From Aquabacterium sp029268225 (GTDB lineage Bacteria; Pseudomonadota; Gammaproteobacteria; Burkholderiales; Burkholderiaceae_C): DNA of 64,000 nucleotides. The DNA lies in assembly GCF_037482285.1 (NCBI RefSeq), contig NZ_JBBEYB010000001.1, forward strand, positions 372,001-436,000, in the 5' to 3' direction. The notes below the pieces were generated by a model, which was given only the letters and a program-made list of their open reading frames with translations, was not told the DNA's origin and did no database searches. This document shows, piece after piece, positions 16,701-24,739 of the stretch. The position numbers and the translations under genes were made by a program. The first letter of the stretch is position 1. Every line of letters starts with the position of its first letter.

Positions 16701-17173
16701 AGGCCCTGTCCATCGATGTAGGCGTCGGGAAAGTGCCCGGTGGCGATCAGCAGGACGGACAGCACCGTCCAGCCGCCGAAGCCCAGATGCAAGCGCATGA
16801 CCGAGACCGAGCGCCACAGCATGAGCGGAGCCAGCAGCAACACCACCGCCTGCAGGGCGCGCCCGGCCACCCAGAACTGGATGGCGGGGTTGGTGCTGTC
16901 GATGGGCAGCAGGTTCATGCCCTTGAAGCTCAGGGTGTGGAGCAGGTCGAGCCCGGCGCACCAGCCGATGCCCACGGCGATGAACACCACGAAGTGGTTG
17001 CGGGTGAACTGCACCGAGGTGGTGGCCACCGCCAGCGCCGTCCAGGCGACCACGGCTGACATCAGCTCGGCCAGCGTGTGACCCAGCAGGTACCCGTGCT
17101 GGTTGGCCCACCAGATGGCCAGCGCCATGAGGGTGGGCGGGACCAAGGCACGCATTGCGCCGCGGGGGGGCAT
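13721..17173 (-). CDS. Membrane MASE3-PAS-GAF-PAS-PAS-HD-GYP c-di-GMP phosphodiesterase
   Basis: About 1150 residues. The ATG at 17173 is the first ATG before the membrane region; the frame extends to a TTG at 17224, with no clear ribosome-binding site for any start. About 8 transmembrane helices form a MASE3 sensor (to ~residue 245). Next come a PAS domain with an unusual CPVCLRL cysteine pair, a GAF-like region and two PAS domains. The C-terminal HD-GYP domain has HDIGK (near residue 1014) and HHERLDGSGYP, the metal-binding and GYP signatures, so it should degrade c-di-GMP to GMP. Opposed to, and overlapping by 12 bp with, a diguanylate cyclase gene. Confidence 0.9.
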   Translation of the reverse strand: MPPRGAMRALVPPTLMALAIWWANQHGYLLGHTLAELMSAVVAWTALAVATTSVQFTRNHFVVFIAVGIGWCAGLDLLHTLSFKGMNLLPIDSTNPAIQFWVAGRALQAVVLLLAPLMLWRSVSVMRLHLGFGGWTVLSVLLIATGHFPDAYIDGQGLTPFKVYAEYLIIATMGAAAVLFWRYRTLMPAHLCQRLLLATLLMMAAEFAFTRYVSVEGPANLVGHLLKIYAYWFVYDALVQHTLQAPFDMLARTVSRYDAVPEPTVVVAADGTIQQANQAAAHWVDQSPAALVGQSVRILLHPAQSSAEVCPVCLRLQQARTGFLITLDLPGQRTVECHAAPLHGDGPHAAWVLVLRDVSERERLSRERESLLHDLNERVKELRGLHGVANLLKSTDLNVPAKLEKLVALLPPCFVLPQQVQACIDSSWGHVGASLPSPLPRRHLQASIERNGVLVGHIHTWYPDELNSPQATFLSEERELIASVAAQLNEMLQRLQAAERVERLTSLYDMLSSTSREVAQRHQRDDILSALLGVLRRRSAFPTLFMALNDGPGTPLRLHPSLHHGLTPDQVSTLHELLAQSTSPFDPTQARLARGHVVSQGVPLPPSRASDAPLPPSASERWLHSLMQRGLSHQAMMPLRCEDRPIGIVALYTHGLSDLDAEQTRLLEDIANEVQAALDRAASRARSLSAEETAEHMARRFEQVFQATPIPMQIHRRPDRRVMALNAAHQQWLGYSLADFADEAQWFERVYADEGERTVLMRHWYEHLDTYRSGEPVVSPELTLRCKDGSRRIARGTMTVSGDDVIVAWTDLTEIRRNEQALRDSEQRFRSMVEQTISGIFVRRESHFIYVNPRFAEIMGYPPAELIGQDTLRFVVLDEKEHTESSLRTRQAQVDDGALASDSTSVPVRRKDGRVIELGLHAKRIIWDDGLPATIVMAQDITDRKHAEDQIASYVHQLEAAMQGTLLAVSNMVEMRDPYTAGHERRVGLIAGAIAHELGWDEARCRDLEMIGLVHDIGKIAVPSEILTKPSRLSKLEMELMKGHAQAGYDILKDVPFRTPVAEIIRQHHERLDGSGYPRGLKGDEILPEARVLAVADVLESMSSHRPYRPAVGIDAALAELMNNQGTLFDPEVVGAAVRLVRERSYALPT

Positions 17174-17291
17174 CGACCGGAGGGTGTCTGGCAAGGGCGC
17201 GGAGGCGGTCACGGTGTGGCGCAAACGAATGCCGGAATGGGTGTATCAGTCTAGCGGTTTGAGGCCACGCGCGGGGGGCGGACCTCAGGTC

Positions 17292-18119
17292 TCAGACCGA
17301 CAGCGTGACCATTGCATACATCGGGGTGCCGGTCACCGGCATCCAGCAGGCTTCGGTGACCGCGCCCAGCCAGCCATAGCATTCCGAGACGCTGCGGGTT
17401 TGCAGCAGGCGCAGGCGTGGATGGGGGCGGATGAGTTCGTCGGCGCTGGCCGGGCACCACAGGAACTGCGCGCCGGTGGGGCCTACGGTGGGGTGGGCGC
17501 GGGCCATGCCACGGCCCACCCGGGACATGGTGTCCAGCACCATCTGGGAGCCGGGCGGTGCCTGCTCGGCAAACTCGGCCAGCACAGCCTCGACCTGCTC
17601 CGGTGTCAGGTACATCAGCACCCCCTCGCAGAGCACGAACACCGGCTTGTCATGGGTGCCACTGGGCAGGCCCAGGCGCTGCCACCAGCCGGGCGTGCGC
17701 AGGTCGACTTCGGCGTGATGCTGACGGGGCACATCGGCCGCGAGGCAGGTGTCGCGCAGGGCCATCACCTCGGGCAGGTCGCTGTCGAGCCAGCGGTTGC
17801 AGCCCTGATCCAGCCATTGGAAATGCTGCGACAGGCCGCAACCCAGGTTCACGCCCTGGCTGTCGGGATGGGCCTGGAAAAACGCGCGGCCCGCGCTTTG
17901 AATGACCCGGGTGCGCCACAGGATGTTCTGCGTCGTGATGCGGTCTTTCAGGTAAGGGCGCAGGTCGAGGTCGAGTTGGTCGAGGAGTTGCTCGGCCGCC
18001 GCATCGTGACAGGCCAGCGCCGGAAAGGCCTCACCCCCACGCGCACGGGCCACGAGGGGGATGAGCAGGGTTTGACACACCGGGGGCAAGGTGTGTTGCC
18101 GTCCATCGCCAGTTTTCAC
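17292..18119 (-). CDS. Leucine carboxyl methyltransferase-family (TcmP-like) O-methyltransferase
   Basis: Protein of 275 residues starting at GTG 18119, with AAGGAG 8 nt upstream. The pattern is that of the LCM family (PF04072): RTRVIQSAGRAFFQAHP, the SAM-binding GVNLGCGLSQHFQWL (usually GAGLD), the acidic DSDLPEV, and VLCEGVLMYLTPEQVEAVL. Family members methylate carboxyl or phenolic groups in small metabolites. The substrate is unknown and no biosynthetic cluster is adjacent. Soluble. Confidence 0.8.
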   Translation of the reverse strand: MKTGDGRQHTLPPVCQTLLIPLVARARGGEAFPALACHDAAAEQLLDQLDLDLRPYLKDRITTQNILWRTRVIQSAGRAFFQAHPDSQGVNLGCGLSQHFQWLDQGCNRWLDSDLPEVMALRDTCLAADVPRQHHAEVDLRTPGWWQRLGLPSGTHDKPVFVLCEGVLMYLTPEQVEAVLAEFAEQAPPGSQMVLDTMSRVGRGMARAHPTVGPTGAQFLWCPASADELIRPHPRLRLLQTRSVSECYGWLGAVTEACWMPVTGTPMYAMVTLSV

Positions 18120-18241
18120 AACAGACGCTCCTTGTTCCGCACAGGTGAACGCTCCAGTTTATCGGACAGTGGGGGTCGACTGGGTGCGGGTGGGCTCAGG
18201 GTTTGCCTGTGCCGGTTAGGGTTTGCGGACATGGTAGCCGG

Positions 18242-18270
18242 GCACCACATCGTTGGTGCGACATGGCACC
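18242..18270. other. Overlapping GGTGC/GCACC inverted repeats behind the second deacetylase gene
   Basis: GCACCA-catcgt-TGGTGC (18242-18259) and GGTGC-gacatg-GCACC (18255-18270) share an arm, so the RNA could fold in two exclusive ways just past the stop of the 18276 gene. No T-run. The rest of 18120-18275 shows only a repeated AGGGTTTGC. Confidence 0.3.
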
Positions 18271-18275
18271 TCGTT

Positions 18276-19232
18276 TCAGCGTGCTGGCAAACCCTGCCAG
18301 CGCGCCCACGCCGCCTGGGCGATGCGGTAGGTGTGCAACTGCACCCGCACCGTGGTCTGGATGTCGTGTCCATAGCCACCGGCCATCGCCAGGGCCACAG
18401 GCAGGTGGTGCTGCCAGGCCCAGTCGAACACGCGCTGGTCGCGGGCGGCCAGGCCGGCGTCGCTCAGGCGCAGGCGGCCGAGGCGGTCGCCTTCGTGCGG
18501 GTCGGCGCCGGCCAGATAGATCACCAGGCCGGGCTCGCAGCGGCGCGTCACTTCTGCCAGGCCTTGCTCCAGTGCGGCGAGGTAGGGCTCGTCGGTGCAG
18601 CCATCGGGCAGGTCGATGTCGCAGTCGCTGGGTTCCTTGCGGAAGGGGAAGTTCTTGGCGCCGTGCAGCGAGAGCGTGAACACGCTGGGGTCGCCGTGGA
18701 AGATCTTGGCGCTGCCATTGCCCTGGTGCACGTCCAGGTCGATGATGGCCACCTGCAGGGGCTGCGAGGGGGGATCAATGCCGGCACGCAGGCGCTCGAC
18801 TTGCATCAGGCGGGCGGCGACGGCGGCGTCGTTGAACACGCAAAAACCGCTGCCCTTGTCGGCATAGGCGTGGTGGGTGCCGCCGGCCAGATTGGCTGCC
18901 ACGCCATCGCCGGACAGGGCCACGCGGCAGGCCTGCACCGTGGCGCCCACCGAGCGACGGGCGCGCTCGTTCATGCCGGGGCTCCAGGGAAAGCCGATTT
19001 CCCGTTGCGCGGCCGGGCTCAGCGTGCCGTCGCGCACCGCGTCGATGTAGGCGGGGTCGTGCACCAGCGCCAGAGCGGCATCGTCGGCCGGTTCGGCCTG
19101 TTGCAGTTGGACCTCGGGCAGGTGCTGTGTGATCTCGTCGCGCAGCATCTCGTACTTCCTCATCGGGAAGCGGTGCCCGGCGGGCAAGGGCAGAACGAAG
19201 TGATCGGCGTAGAAGGCTTGCACCCTTCGCAT
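18276..19232 (-). CDS. Second histone deacetylase-family protein (class IV/HDAC11-like branch)
   Basis: Protein of 318 residues. The zinc site is present: IIDLDVHQGNG (Asp, His) and LAGADPHEGDRLGRL (Asp, His). The catalytic dyad loop reads GGTHHAYAD instead of RPPGHHA, as in the HDAC11-like/class IV bacterial branch, and SGFCVFND follows. The likely reaction is deacylation, possibly of long-chain fatty-acyl-lysine as known for HDAC11. The gene is divergent from tesB, from which it is separated by 107 bp. It is clearly distinct from the deacylase at 10080, sharing only the fold motifs. Confidence 0.86.
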   Translation of the reverse strand: MRRVQAFYADHFVLPLPAGHRFPMRKYEMLRDEITQHLPEVQLQQAEPADDAALALVHDPAYIDAVRDGTLSPAAQREIGFPWSPGMNERARRSVGATVQACRVALSGDGVAANLAGGTHHAYADKGSGFCVFNDAAVAARLMQVERLRAGIDPPSQPLQVAIIDLDVHQGNGSAKIFHGDPSVFTLSLHGAKNFPFRKEPSDCDIDLPDGCTDEPYLAALEQGLAEVTRRCEPGLVIYLAGADPHEGDRLGRLRLSDAGLAARDQRVFDWAWQHHLPVALAMAGGYGHDIQTTVRVQLHTYRIAQAAWARWQGLPAR

Positions 19233-19339
19233 TGTGCGGGCGGAACCTTCGTTCTGCTAGGCGGGCGTGTGGGCTGCAGCCGATTCGTCCTCGGTACATA
19301 CTCATGACCTTGCACAACTGTTGTTGTATGAAGGTTGAC

Positions 19340-20221
19340 ATGAGCGATTTGCTGCCTCACCACCCTGATGTGGACCGCCTGGTGGAACTGATGCGCCTGG
19401 CGCCCCAAGGGAATGACCATTTCCTGGCGCAGAGCGATGACATCGGCACGCCGGCGTTGTTTGGCGGGCAGGCCTTGGGCCAGGCCCTGATGGCCGCGAG
19501 CCTGACGGTGCCGGCCGACCGCATGGTGCACTCGTTGCACGCCTACTTCTTGCTGCCCGGCGAGCACGCGCCCGTCACCTACGAGGTGGACCGGGTGCGC
19601 GATGGCCGCAGCTTCAGCATGCGTAGCGTGGTGGCGCGCCAGAGCGGCAAGATCATTTTCGAATTGACGGCCTCGTTCCAGACGGCCGATGAGGGGCCGG
19701 AGCACCAGGTGCCGATGCCGGTGCACCCAGGGCCCGAGGGGCTGGTGCCCGAGAGCGTGGGGCGCGACGCCATTCGTCACCTCTTGCCGCCGCCGTTCAA
19801 CGAGAAGCTGCTGGGCCCGCGTGGACTGGAGTTGCGCCGGGTGTCGCCGCTGCATCCGATGAACCCGCAGCCCCGTACGGGCGGCTCGGCCATGTGGGTG
19901 CGCACGCAGGCGCGCCTGCCCGATGACCCGCTGTTGCACCGCGCCATCCTGTCTTATGTGTCCGACCACGGCTTGCTGCTGGCGGCCACCGAGCCGCATG
20001 GGCTGAGCCTGCTGCGCGGGGATGTGCGCCTGGCCAGTCTGGATCACGCGATGTGGTTCCATCGCGATTTCCGCCTGGACGACTGGTTGCTGTACGTGAT
20101 CGACTCGCCGAGCGCCGGTGGGGCGCGCGGATTGTGCGCCGGGCGTTACTACGCGCGCGATGGCCGTCTGGTGGCCTCGGTCATGCAGGAAGGCATGATG
20201 CGCCAGATCAAGAAGGGCTGA
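19340..20221 (+). CDS. tesB: Acyl-CoA thioesterase II (TesB)
   Basis: Protein of 293 residues, close to the 286 of E. coli TesB. The start at 19340 is preferred because GAAGG sits 5 nt upstream; an ATG 12 nt earlier has no such site. Double hot-dog fold with the family sequences FGGQALGQAL, MVHSLHAYFLLPG, and DHAMWFHR...DDWLLYVIDSPSAGGARGL. The catalytic Asp (YVSDHGLLL) and Gln (VMQEG) of TesB are present. The third residue, Thr228 in E. coli, appears as Ser (ASLDHAMWF). It hydrolyses medium- to long-chain acyl-CoA. Confidence 0.92.
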   Translation: MSDLLPHHPDVDRLVELMRLAPQGNDHFLAQSDDIGTPALFGGQALGQALMAASLTVPADRMVHSLHAYFLLPGEHAPVTYEVDRVRDGRSFSMRSVVARQSGKIIFELTASFQTADEGPEHQVPMPVHPGPEGLVPESVGRDAIRHLLPPPFNEKLLGPRGLELRRVSPLHPMNPQPRTGGSAMWVRTQARLPDDPLLHRAILSYVSDHGLLLAATEPHGLSLLRGDVRLASLDHAMWFHRDFRLDDWLLYVIDSPSAGGARGLCAGRYYARDGRLVASVMQEGMMRQIKKG

Positions 20222-20242
20222 GCGGGCTCTGCGTGGGGCGGC

Positions 20243-21808
20243 TCAGGCCGCCGCGCGGTCGGGGTCCAGCTGAAACACGGCCACGGCGCGCACCAGTTCC
20301 TGCGCCTGCAGGTTCAGGCTGGCTGTGGCGGCCGACATTTCCTCGACGAGGGCGGCGTTCTGCTGGGTGGTGGTGTCCATCTGCATCACGGCTTCGCCCA
20401 CCTGGCTCACGCCGGCGCTTTGCTCTCGGCTGGCCGCGCTGATCTCGGCCACGATGTCGCTCACGCGGCGGATGCTGGTCACGACCTCCTCCATGGTGGC
20501 GCCGGCGTGGTTGACCAGGGTGGCGCCTTGTTCGATGCGTGCCACGCTCTCGGTGATCAGTTGCTTGATCTCGCGGGCAGCTTCGCCGCTGCGTCGTGCC
20601 AGCGTGCGCACCTCGCTGGCCACCACGGCGAAGCCGCGTCCTTGTTCACCGGCACGGGCGGCTTCCACCGCCGCGTTGAGCGCCAGGATGTTGGTCTGGA
20701 AGGCGATGCCGTCGATGACGGCGATGATGTCGACGATCTTGTGGCTCGACTGGCTGATGTCGCGCATGGTGTCCACCACCTGCGACACCGTCTCGCCGCC
20801 TTGCTGGGCCACGTTGGAGGCCTGCTGCGCGAGCTGGTTGGCTTGGGCGGCGCTGCTGGCGTTGTGCTGAACGGTGCTGCCCAGCTCCTCCATGGAGGCC
20901 CCCGTTTCTTCGAGTGCGCTGGCTTGGCTTTCGGTGCGGGCGCTGAGGTCCAAGGTGCCCTGGCTGATCTCGGCGCTGGCCGTGGCCACGTTCTGTGAGC
21001 TCTGACGCACGCTGCGCACCGTGTTCACGAGGCTGTGCTGCATGCGTTCCAGGGCCTTGAGCAACTGGCCGATTTCGTCCTCGCGCTCGACGTGCACGGT
21101 GTTATTGAGTTGACCGCTGGCGATGTGATCTGCCACCGCTACCGCGTGGCGCAAGGGATGGGTGATGCTGCGGATCAGGCGCCATCCGGCTCCCAGCGCA
21201 TACAGCACCGCGAGCAAGCTGGCACCCCACAGGATCATTTTCTGAGTCTGTGCGCGTGCGGCACCTTCCTCGCGCAGCAGGCGACCTCGTTGATCGGATG
21301 CTTCGGCAAAGGCCTGGGTGGCCCGCATGAGCCGCTCCAGCAGCGGGCGGCAGTCGTTGTTCATCTTGGCGATGGCTGCCTCGCGCTGGCCTTGGCCTGC
21401 CAGGCGCACGATCTCCAGGGCCACCGGCCCGTAGGCAGACTCCACTTCGGCAATTTCACGCGCCAGCTTGCGCTCGTCTTCGGTGACGTTGGCCGATTGA
21501 GTGACCAGGTCTTGCAACTGCTTGATTCTCACTGCAGCTTCTTCGTGAGCGGCCATGACCTTGTTGCGCTCGCTGGTGGGGTCTTCCGATTCGGGGATCA
21601 GCACCAGATTGCGCGCGGCGATGGCGCGGCGGTCTATGGCGGCTTCAACGTGACCTGCCAGCGTGGCGCCAGCGGCGAAATCATTGAGGCGGCTGTTGGC
21701 ATCGTCCAGGCTGTAGGCAGCGATGCCTGAGACGGTTGTGACCAGCACGGCGAGGCTCCCAAAGGCCAACGAGAGTCGGGTGCGTACAGAGAGCGAGGGG
21801 AGAGACAT
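20243..21808 (-). CDS. Methyl-accepting chemotaxis protein with periplasmic four-helix-bundle sensor
   Basis: 521 residues from the ATG at 21808; a GTG start 25 codons upstream is possible. Transmembrane helix 1 (about residues 12-32), a ~150-residue periplasmic four-helix bundle (Tar/Tsr type), transmembrane helix 2 (MILWGASLLAVLYALGAGW), HAMP, then a long signalling coiled coil. The hairpin tip is conserved (IDGIAFQTNILALNAAVEAA, EQGRGFAVVA). Glu/Gln pairs for methylation (TESQASALEETGASMEEL) are present. It reports a periplasmic ligand to CheA/CheW. It ends 21 nt after the convergent tesB gene. Confidence 0.95.
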   Translation of the reverse strand: MSLPSLSVRTRLSLAFGSLAVLVTTVSGIAAYSLDDANSRLNDFAAGATLAGHVEAAIDRRAIAARNLVLIPESEDPTSERNKVMAAHEEAAVRIKQLQDLVTQSANVTEDERKLAREIAEVESAYGPVALEIVRLAGQGQREAAIAKMNNDCRPLLERLMRATQAFAEASDQRGRLLREEGAARAQTQKMILWGASLLAVLYALGAGWRLIRSITHPLRHAVAVADHIASGQLNNTVHVEREDEIGQLLKALERMQHSLVNTVRSVRQSSQNVATASAEISQGTLDLSARTESQASALEETGASMEELGSTVQHNASSAAQANQLAQQASNVAQQGGETVSQVVDTMRDISQSSHKIVDIIAVIDGIAFQTNILALNAAVEAARAGEQGRGFAVVASEVRTLARRSGEAAREIKQLITESVARIEQGATLVNHAGATMEEVVTSIRRVSDIVAEISAASREQSAGVSQVGEAVMQMDTTTQQNAALVEEMSAATASLNLQAQELVRAVAVFQLDPDRAAA

Positions 21809-22090
21809 GTGAAGGGCGGGGAGGATCTCGGAGGGATGTCCGACTGACGGGGATGATACCGGCGTGGGTACGACATGTTTCACGTTGGAAGCAGATCAAG
21901 CCGCTCTGTGTGATGAATGCCCCAAGACTTGGTCCCGAGTTGTAACGGTCGACAGCCGGCCTGCAGGGCGGCGCTACATCTGGATGCGTCTGCGCTTGGC
22001 CGAACAGGGGCGGCGTCGTAAATTAGCGCGGTTGTTCGCCCAGCCGATGTCTCGGCGCAAGAGGCGGGCATTTGAGAAGGAGTCCCCATC

Positions 22091-23026
22091 ATGCGAACTT
22101 GTTTTTCCCTGTCTGTGCTGGCCCTCGGGGTCGCCACGCTGCTGGCGGCCTGTGGCGGTGGTGGCTCGTCTGCGGGCGGCACCGGTCAGCTGTCCTTGCA
22201 GGTGACCGATGCCCCAGTCGATGAGGCGACCAGCGTGGTCGTGCAGTTCACCGGGGTGGAGCTCAAGCCAGCCGGTGCCAACGCGATCAACATTGATTAC
22301 CCGACGCCGCGCACGATTGACCTGCTGGCGCTGCAGGACGGCGATGCCGAGTCGCTGTTGAACGGCCAGACGGTGCTGGCGGGGCGGTATGAGTGGGTGC
22401 GCCTGAAGGTGGTGACGTCGCAGTCCACACTGGACTCGTATCTGGAGAAAACCGTCTCCGGCGTGCCCACGAAGTTCCCGCTGTACGTGCCCAGTGGCTC
22501 GCAAACTGGCCTGAAGCTGGTGCGCGGGTTCACGGTGCCGGTCAACGGATCGGCCTCGTTCACCATCGACTTTGACCTGCGTAAGTCGGTGGTGGACCCC
22601 TCCGGTGCGTTTTCTGGCTATTACCTCAAGCCGGCACTGCGTCTGGTCGACAACGCCCAGGTCGGAGGCATCACGGGCACCGTGGCCTTGTCAGGGCTGT
22701 GTCCTGCGTCCGCGTCGCCGCTCGTTCCCAATGGCCCCAGCGTCTACGTGTTTGCGGGCGCCGGTGTGACCCCGGATGACATCGACGCCACTGGCGCCGA
22801 GCCAGTCACCACGGCCTCGGTGAAGGAGACGAGCGTCGGCAGCGGCGTCTACACCTACAAGGCGGCCTTTCTGTCCCCGGGCGACTACACGGTGGTGTTC
22901 ACCTGTGTGGGCGCGACCGATCAGCCCGAGAGCAGCGAGGCGCTGAACTTCCAGGGTGCCCGCAACGTGACGGTGAGCGCCAACCTGAACAACCAGCAGG
23001 ACTTCACCGCGCCGCCGCCTCCCTGA
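22091..23026 (+). CDS. DUF4382-domain lipoprotein
   Basis: Protein of 311 residues with ribosome-binding site GAGAAGGAG. The signal peptide ends in the lipobox LLAAC (Cys about residue 21), followed by GGGGSS, as in many Burkholderiales lipoproteins. The DUF4382 domain (about 33-190) begins GQLSLQVTDAPVDEATSVVV. A second beta-rich domain (about 193-300) resembles a carboxypeptidase-regulatory/Ig-like strand bundle and ends in a Pro tail. It is expected on the outer or inner membrane facing the periplasm. Role unknown. The 282-bp gap upstream (21809-22090) shows no gene. Confidence 0.85.
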   Translation: MRTCFSLSVLALGVATLLAACGGGGSSAGGTGQLSLQVTDAPVDEATSVVVQFTGVELKPAGANAINIDYPTPRTIDLLALQDGDAESLLNGQTVLAGRYEWVRLKVVTSQSTLDSYLEKTVSGVPTKFPLYVPSGSQTGLKLVRGFTVPVNGSASFTIDFDLRKSVVDPSGAFSGYYLKPALRLVDNAQVGGITGTVALSGLCPASASPLVPNGPSVYVFAGAGVTPDDIDATGAEPVTTASVKETSVGSGVYTYKAAFLSPGDYTVVFTCVGATDQPESSEALNFQGARNVTVSANLNNQQDFTAPPPP

Positions 23027-23062
23027 TTCCCGGGCAGCTGATCTGGTGATCCGGTGATCGGC

Positions 23063-24535
23063 TCAGCCGTTCGCCGGATCGCGGTGCACCACGCGGTTGC
23101 GGCCACCCTGTTTGGCCGCGTACAGACGTGCATCGGCCATCTGGACGGCGGCGTCCTGGTCGTCCTGTGCGGGGTCGGACATGGCCAGCCCCACGCTGAT
23201 GGTGACCAGTCCGGCGGTGGGGTCCGGCGCGTTCTCGACCGCCTGGCGCAGTTTCTCGGCCACCAGGCAGGCGCCTGCCTCATCGGTGTGAGGCAGCAGG
23301 ACGAGGAACTCGTCGCCGCCGAAACGTGAGACGAAGTCGCTCTCCCTCAAGGGGCCGCGCAGGCATTGCGACACCCGCTGCAGCACCTGGTCGCCCACGG
23401 CATGGCCATGCTGGTCGTTGACCCGTTTGAAGTGGTCGACGTCGATCATGAGCACGGCGTAGGGCAGGTGGCTGCGTTTCATGCGCAGCAACTCTTCGCG
23501 CAGGCGTTCGTTGGCCGCCAGGCGGTTGGGCAGGCCCGTGAGCACATCGTGGCGGGCCAGGCGGTGCAGCGCGGCATTGGCCTGCGCCAGTTCGGCGGTG
23601 CGGGCCTCGACCTTGGATTCCAGCTCGGCGTTGAGCTGGCGAATCTGCGCCTCGGTGTGGTGACGCAAGCTGGCATCGATGCACAGGCCTGTGAAGTGAA
23701 CGGGCTCCCCGCTGGCGTCGTAGCTGACTTGTCCGTAGGCGTCGATCCAGCGGACCTCGCCCGAGGTGAGCACGATGCGGTAGGAGGCGACGAACGGACG
23801 GTGCTCCCGGATGGATTCTTCGAGGGCGAGCTCGGCGTCGGGCAGATCGTCCGGGTGGACCAGGGCGCGCCAGGTGTCGAAGTTGGGCGGTGCGTGTTGT
23901 GGGTCGAGGCCAAACAGCTGGAACAGGGCTGGCGACCAGTTGAGGCGCTCGGTGCGTATGTCCCAGTCCCAGGCGCCGGCCCCTGCGGCGCGCTCGGCCA
24001 TCTGGAGCAACTCCTGGGTTTGGCGCAGAGCACGTTCCTGCTCGTAGCGTGCGGCCGCTTCGCGTTCAGCACGCAGCGCCAAGCGGGTTTGACGTTGCTC
24101 GGTGACGTCCTCCACCATGGCCAGAAAGCACGGCGGCTCGCCCTCGGCCACGGTCACGCGGGTTTCGTTGACGTGCACCCACACCACAGTGCCGTCGGGG
24201 TGAACGTAGCGCTTGTCGCGCAGGAAGCAGGGGATCTGGCCCTGGCGCAGTTGTGTCTTGTGCTCGATCTCCAGAGGCAGGTCGTCCGGGTGGGTCAGGT
24301 GCATCCAGTCCTGCCCCCGCAGTGCATCGCGGGAGCGGCCGGCCAGGTCGGCGAAGCGCTGGTTGAGGTCGATGATGCGGTCGGTGGCCGGGTCGATCAG
24401 CACGATACCCAGGTGGGATTGCTCGAACACCGTGCGCCACAGCGTTTCAGGCTTGGCCGTGACCAAGGGCCGAAGCGAGGCAAGTGGGAGCTGGTGAGCG
24501 CGCATGGCGGGTACGGGAGGCGCCGGCTGGGGCAC
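23063..24535 (-). CDS. PAS-PAS-GGDEF diguanylate cyclase
   Basis: Up to 490 residues; the GTG at 24535 is the longest start and an ATG lies 10 codons further in. Two PAS/PAC units (about 30-165: FADLAGRSRDALRGQDW; 185-315: WNWSPALF-type PAS-3 fold with PDDLPDAE) are followed by a short coiled coil. The GGDEF domain (about 325-485) has a canonical GGDEF active site and the inhibitory RESD site five residues before it. No membrane helix. It is convergent with the DUF4382 lipoprotein gene. Confidence 0.92.
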   Translation of the reverse strand: MPQPAPPVPAMRAHQLPLASLRPLVTAKPETLWRTVFEQSHLGIVLIDPATDRIIDLNQRFADLAGRSRDALRGQDWMHLTHPDDLPLEIEHKTQLRQGQIPCFLRDKRYVHPDGTVVWVHVNETRVTVAEGEPPCFLAMVEDVTEQRQTRLALRAEREAAARYEQERALRQTQELLQMAERAAGAGAWDWDIRTERLNWSPALFQLFGLDPQHAPPNFDTWRALVHPDDLPDAELALEESIREHRPFVASYRIVLTSGEVRWIDAYGQVSYDASGEPVHFTGLCIDASLRHHTEAQIRQLNAELESKVEARTAELAQANAALHRLARHDVLTGLPNRLAANERLREELLRMKRSHLPYAVLMIDVDHFKRVNDQHGHAVGDQVLQRVSQCLRGPLRESDFVSRFGGDEFLVLLPHTDEAGACLVAEKLRQAVENAPDPTAGLVTISVGLAMSDPAQDDQDAAVQMADARLYAAKQGGRNRVVHRDPANG

Positions 24536-24645
24536 TTATCAACGACAGGCCATTGTGAGGGGTGCTGCTCACGTTCAACATGTGAAAACTACCCGGAGTG
24601 ACCGGGATTTTTCACGATGACCCCACTTTGACGCGTGCAACGCAA

Positions 24646-24667
24646 ACAGCCCCTCGCAAGGGGCTGT
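24646..24667 (-). terminator. Terminator of the pim/gcdH operon
   Basis: Perfect 9-bp stem ACAGCCCCT/AGGGGCTGT with a 4-nt loop, 73 nt past the gcdH stop. On the minus strand it is followed by TTTGCG, a short T-run. Confidence 0.65.
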
Positions 24668-24739
24668 GGGGACTGCCGGGGCCGGCGCGGGTGGTGCGCC
24701 CGCCCTGGTCAAGTGGCGATCAGCGCGCGATCAACGCGA

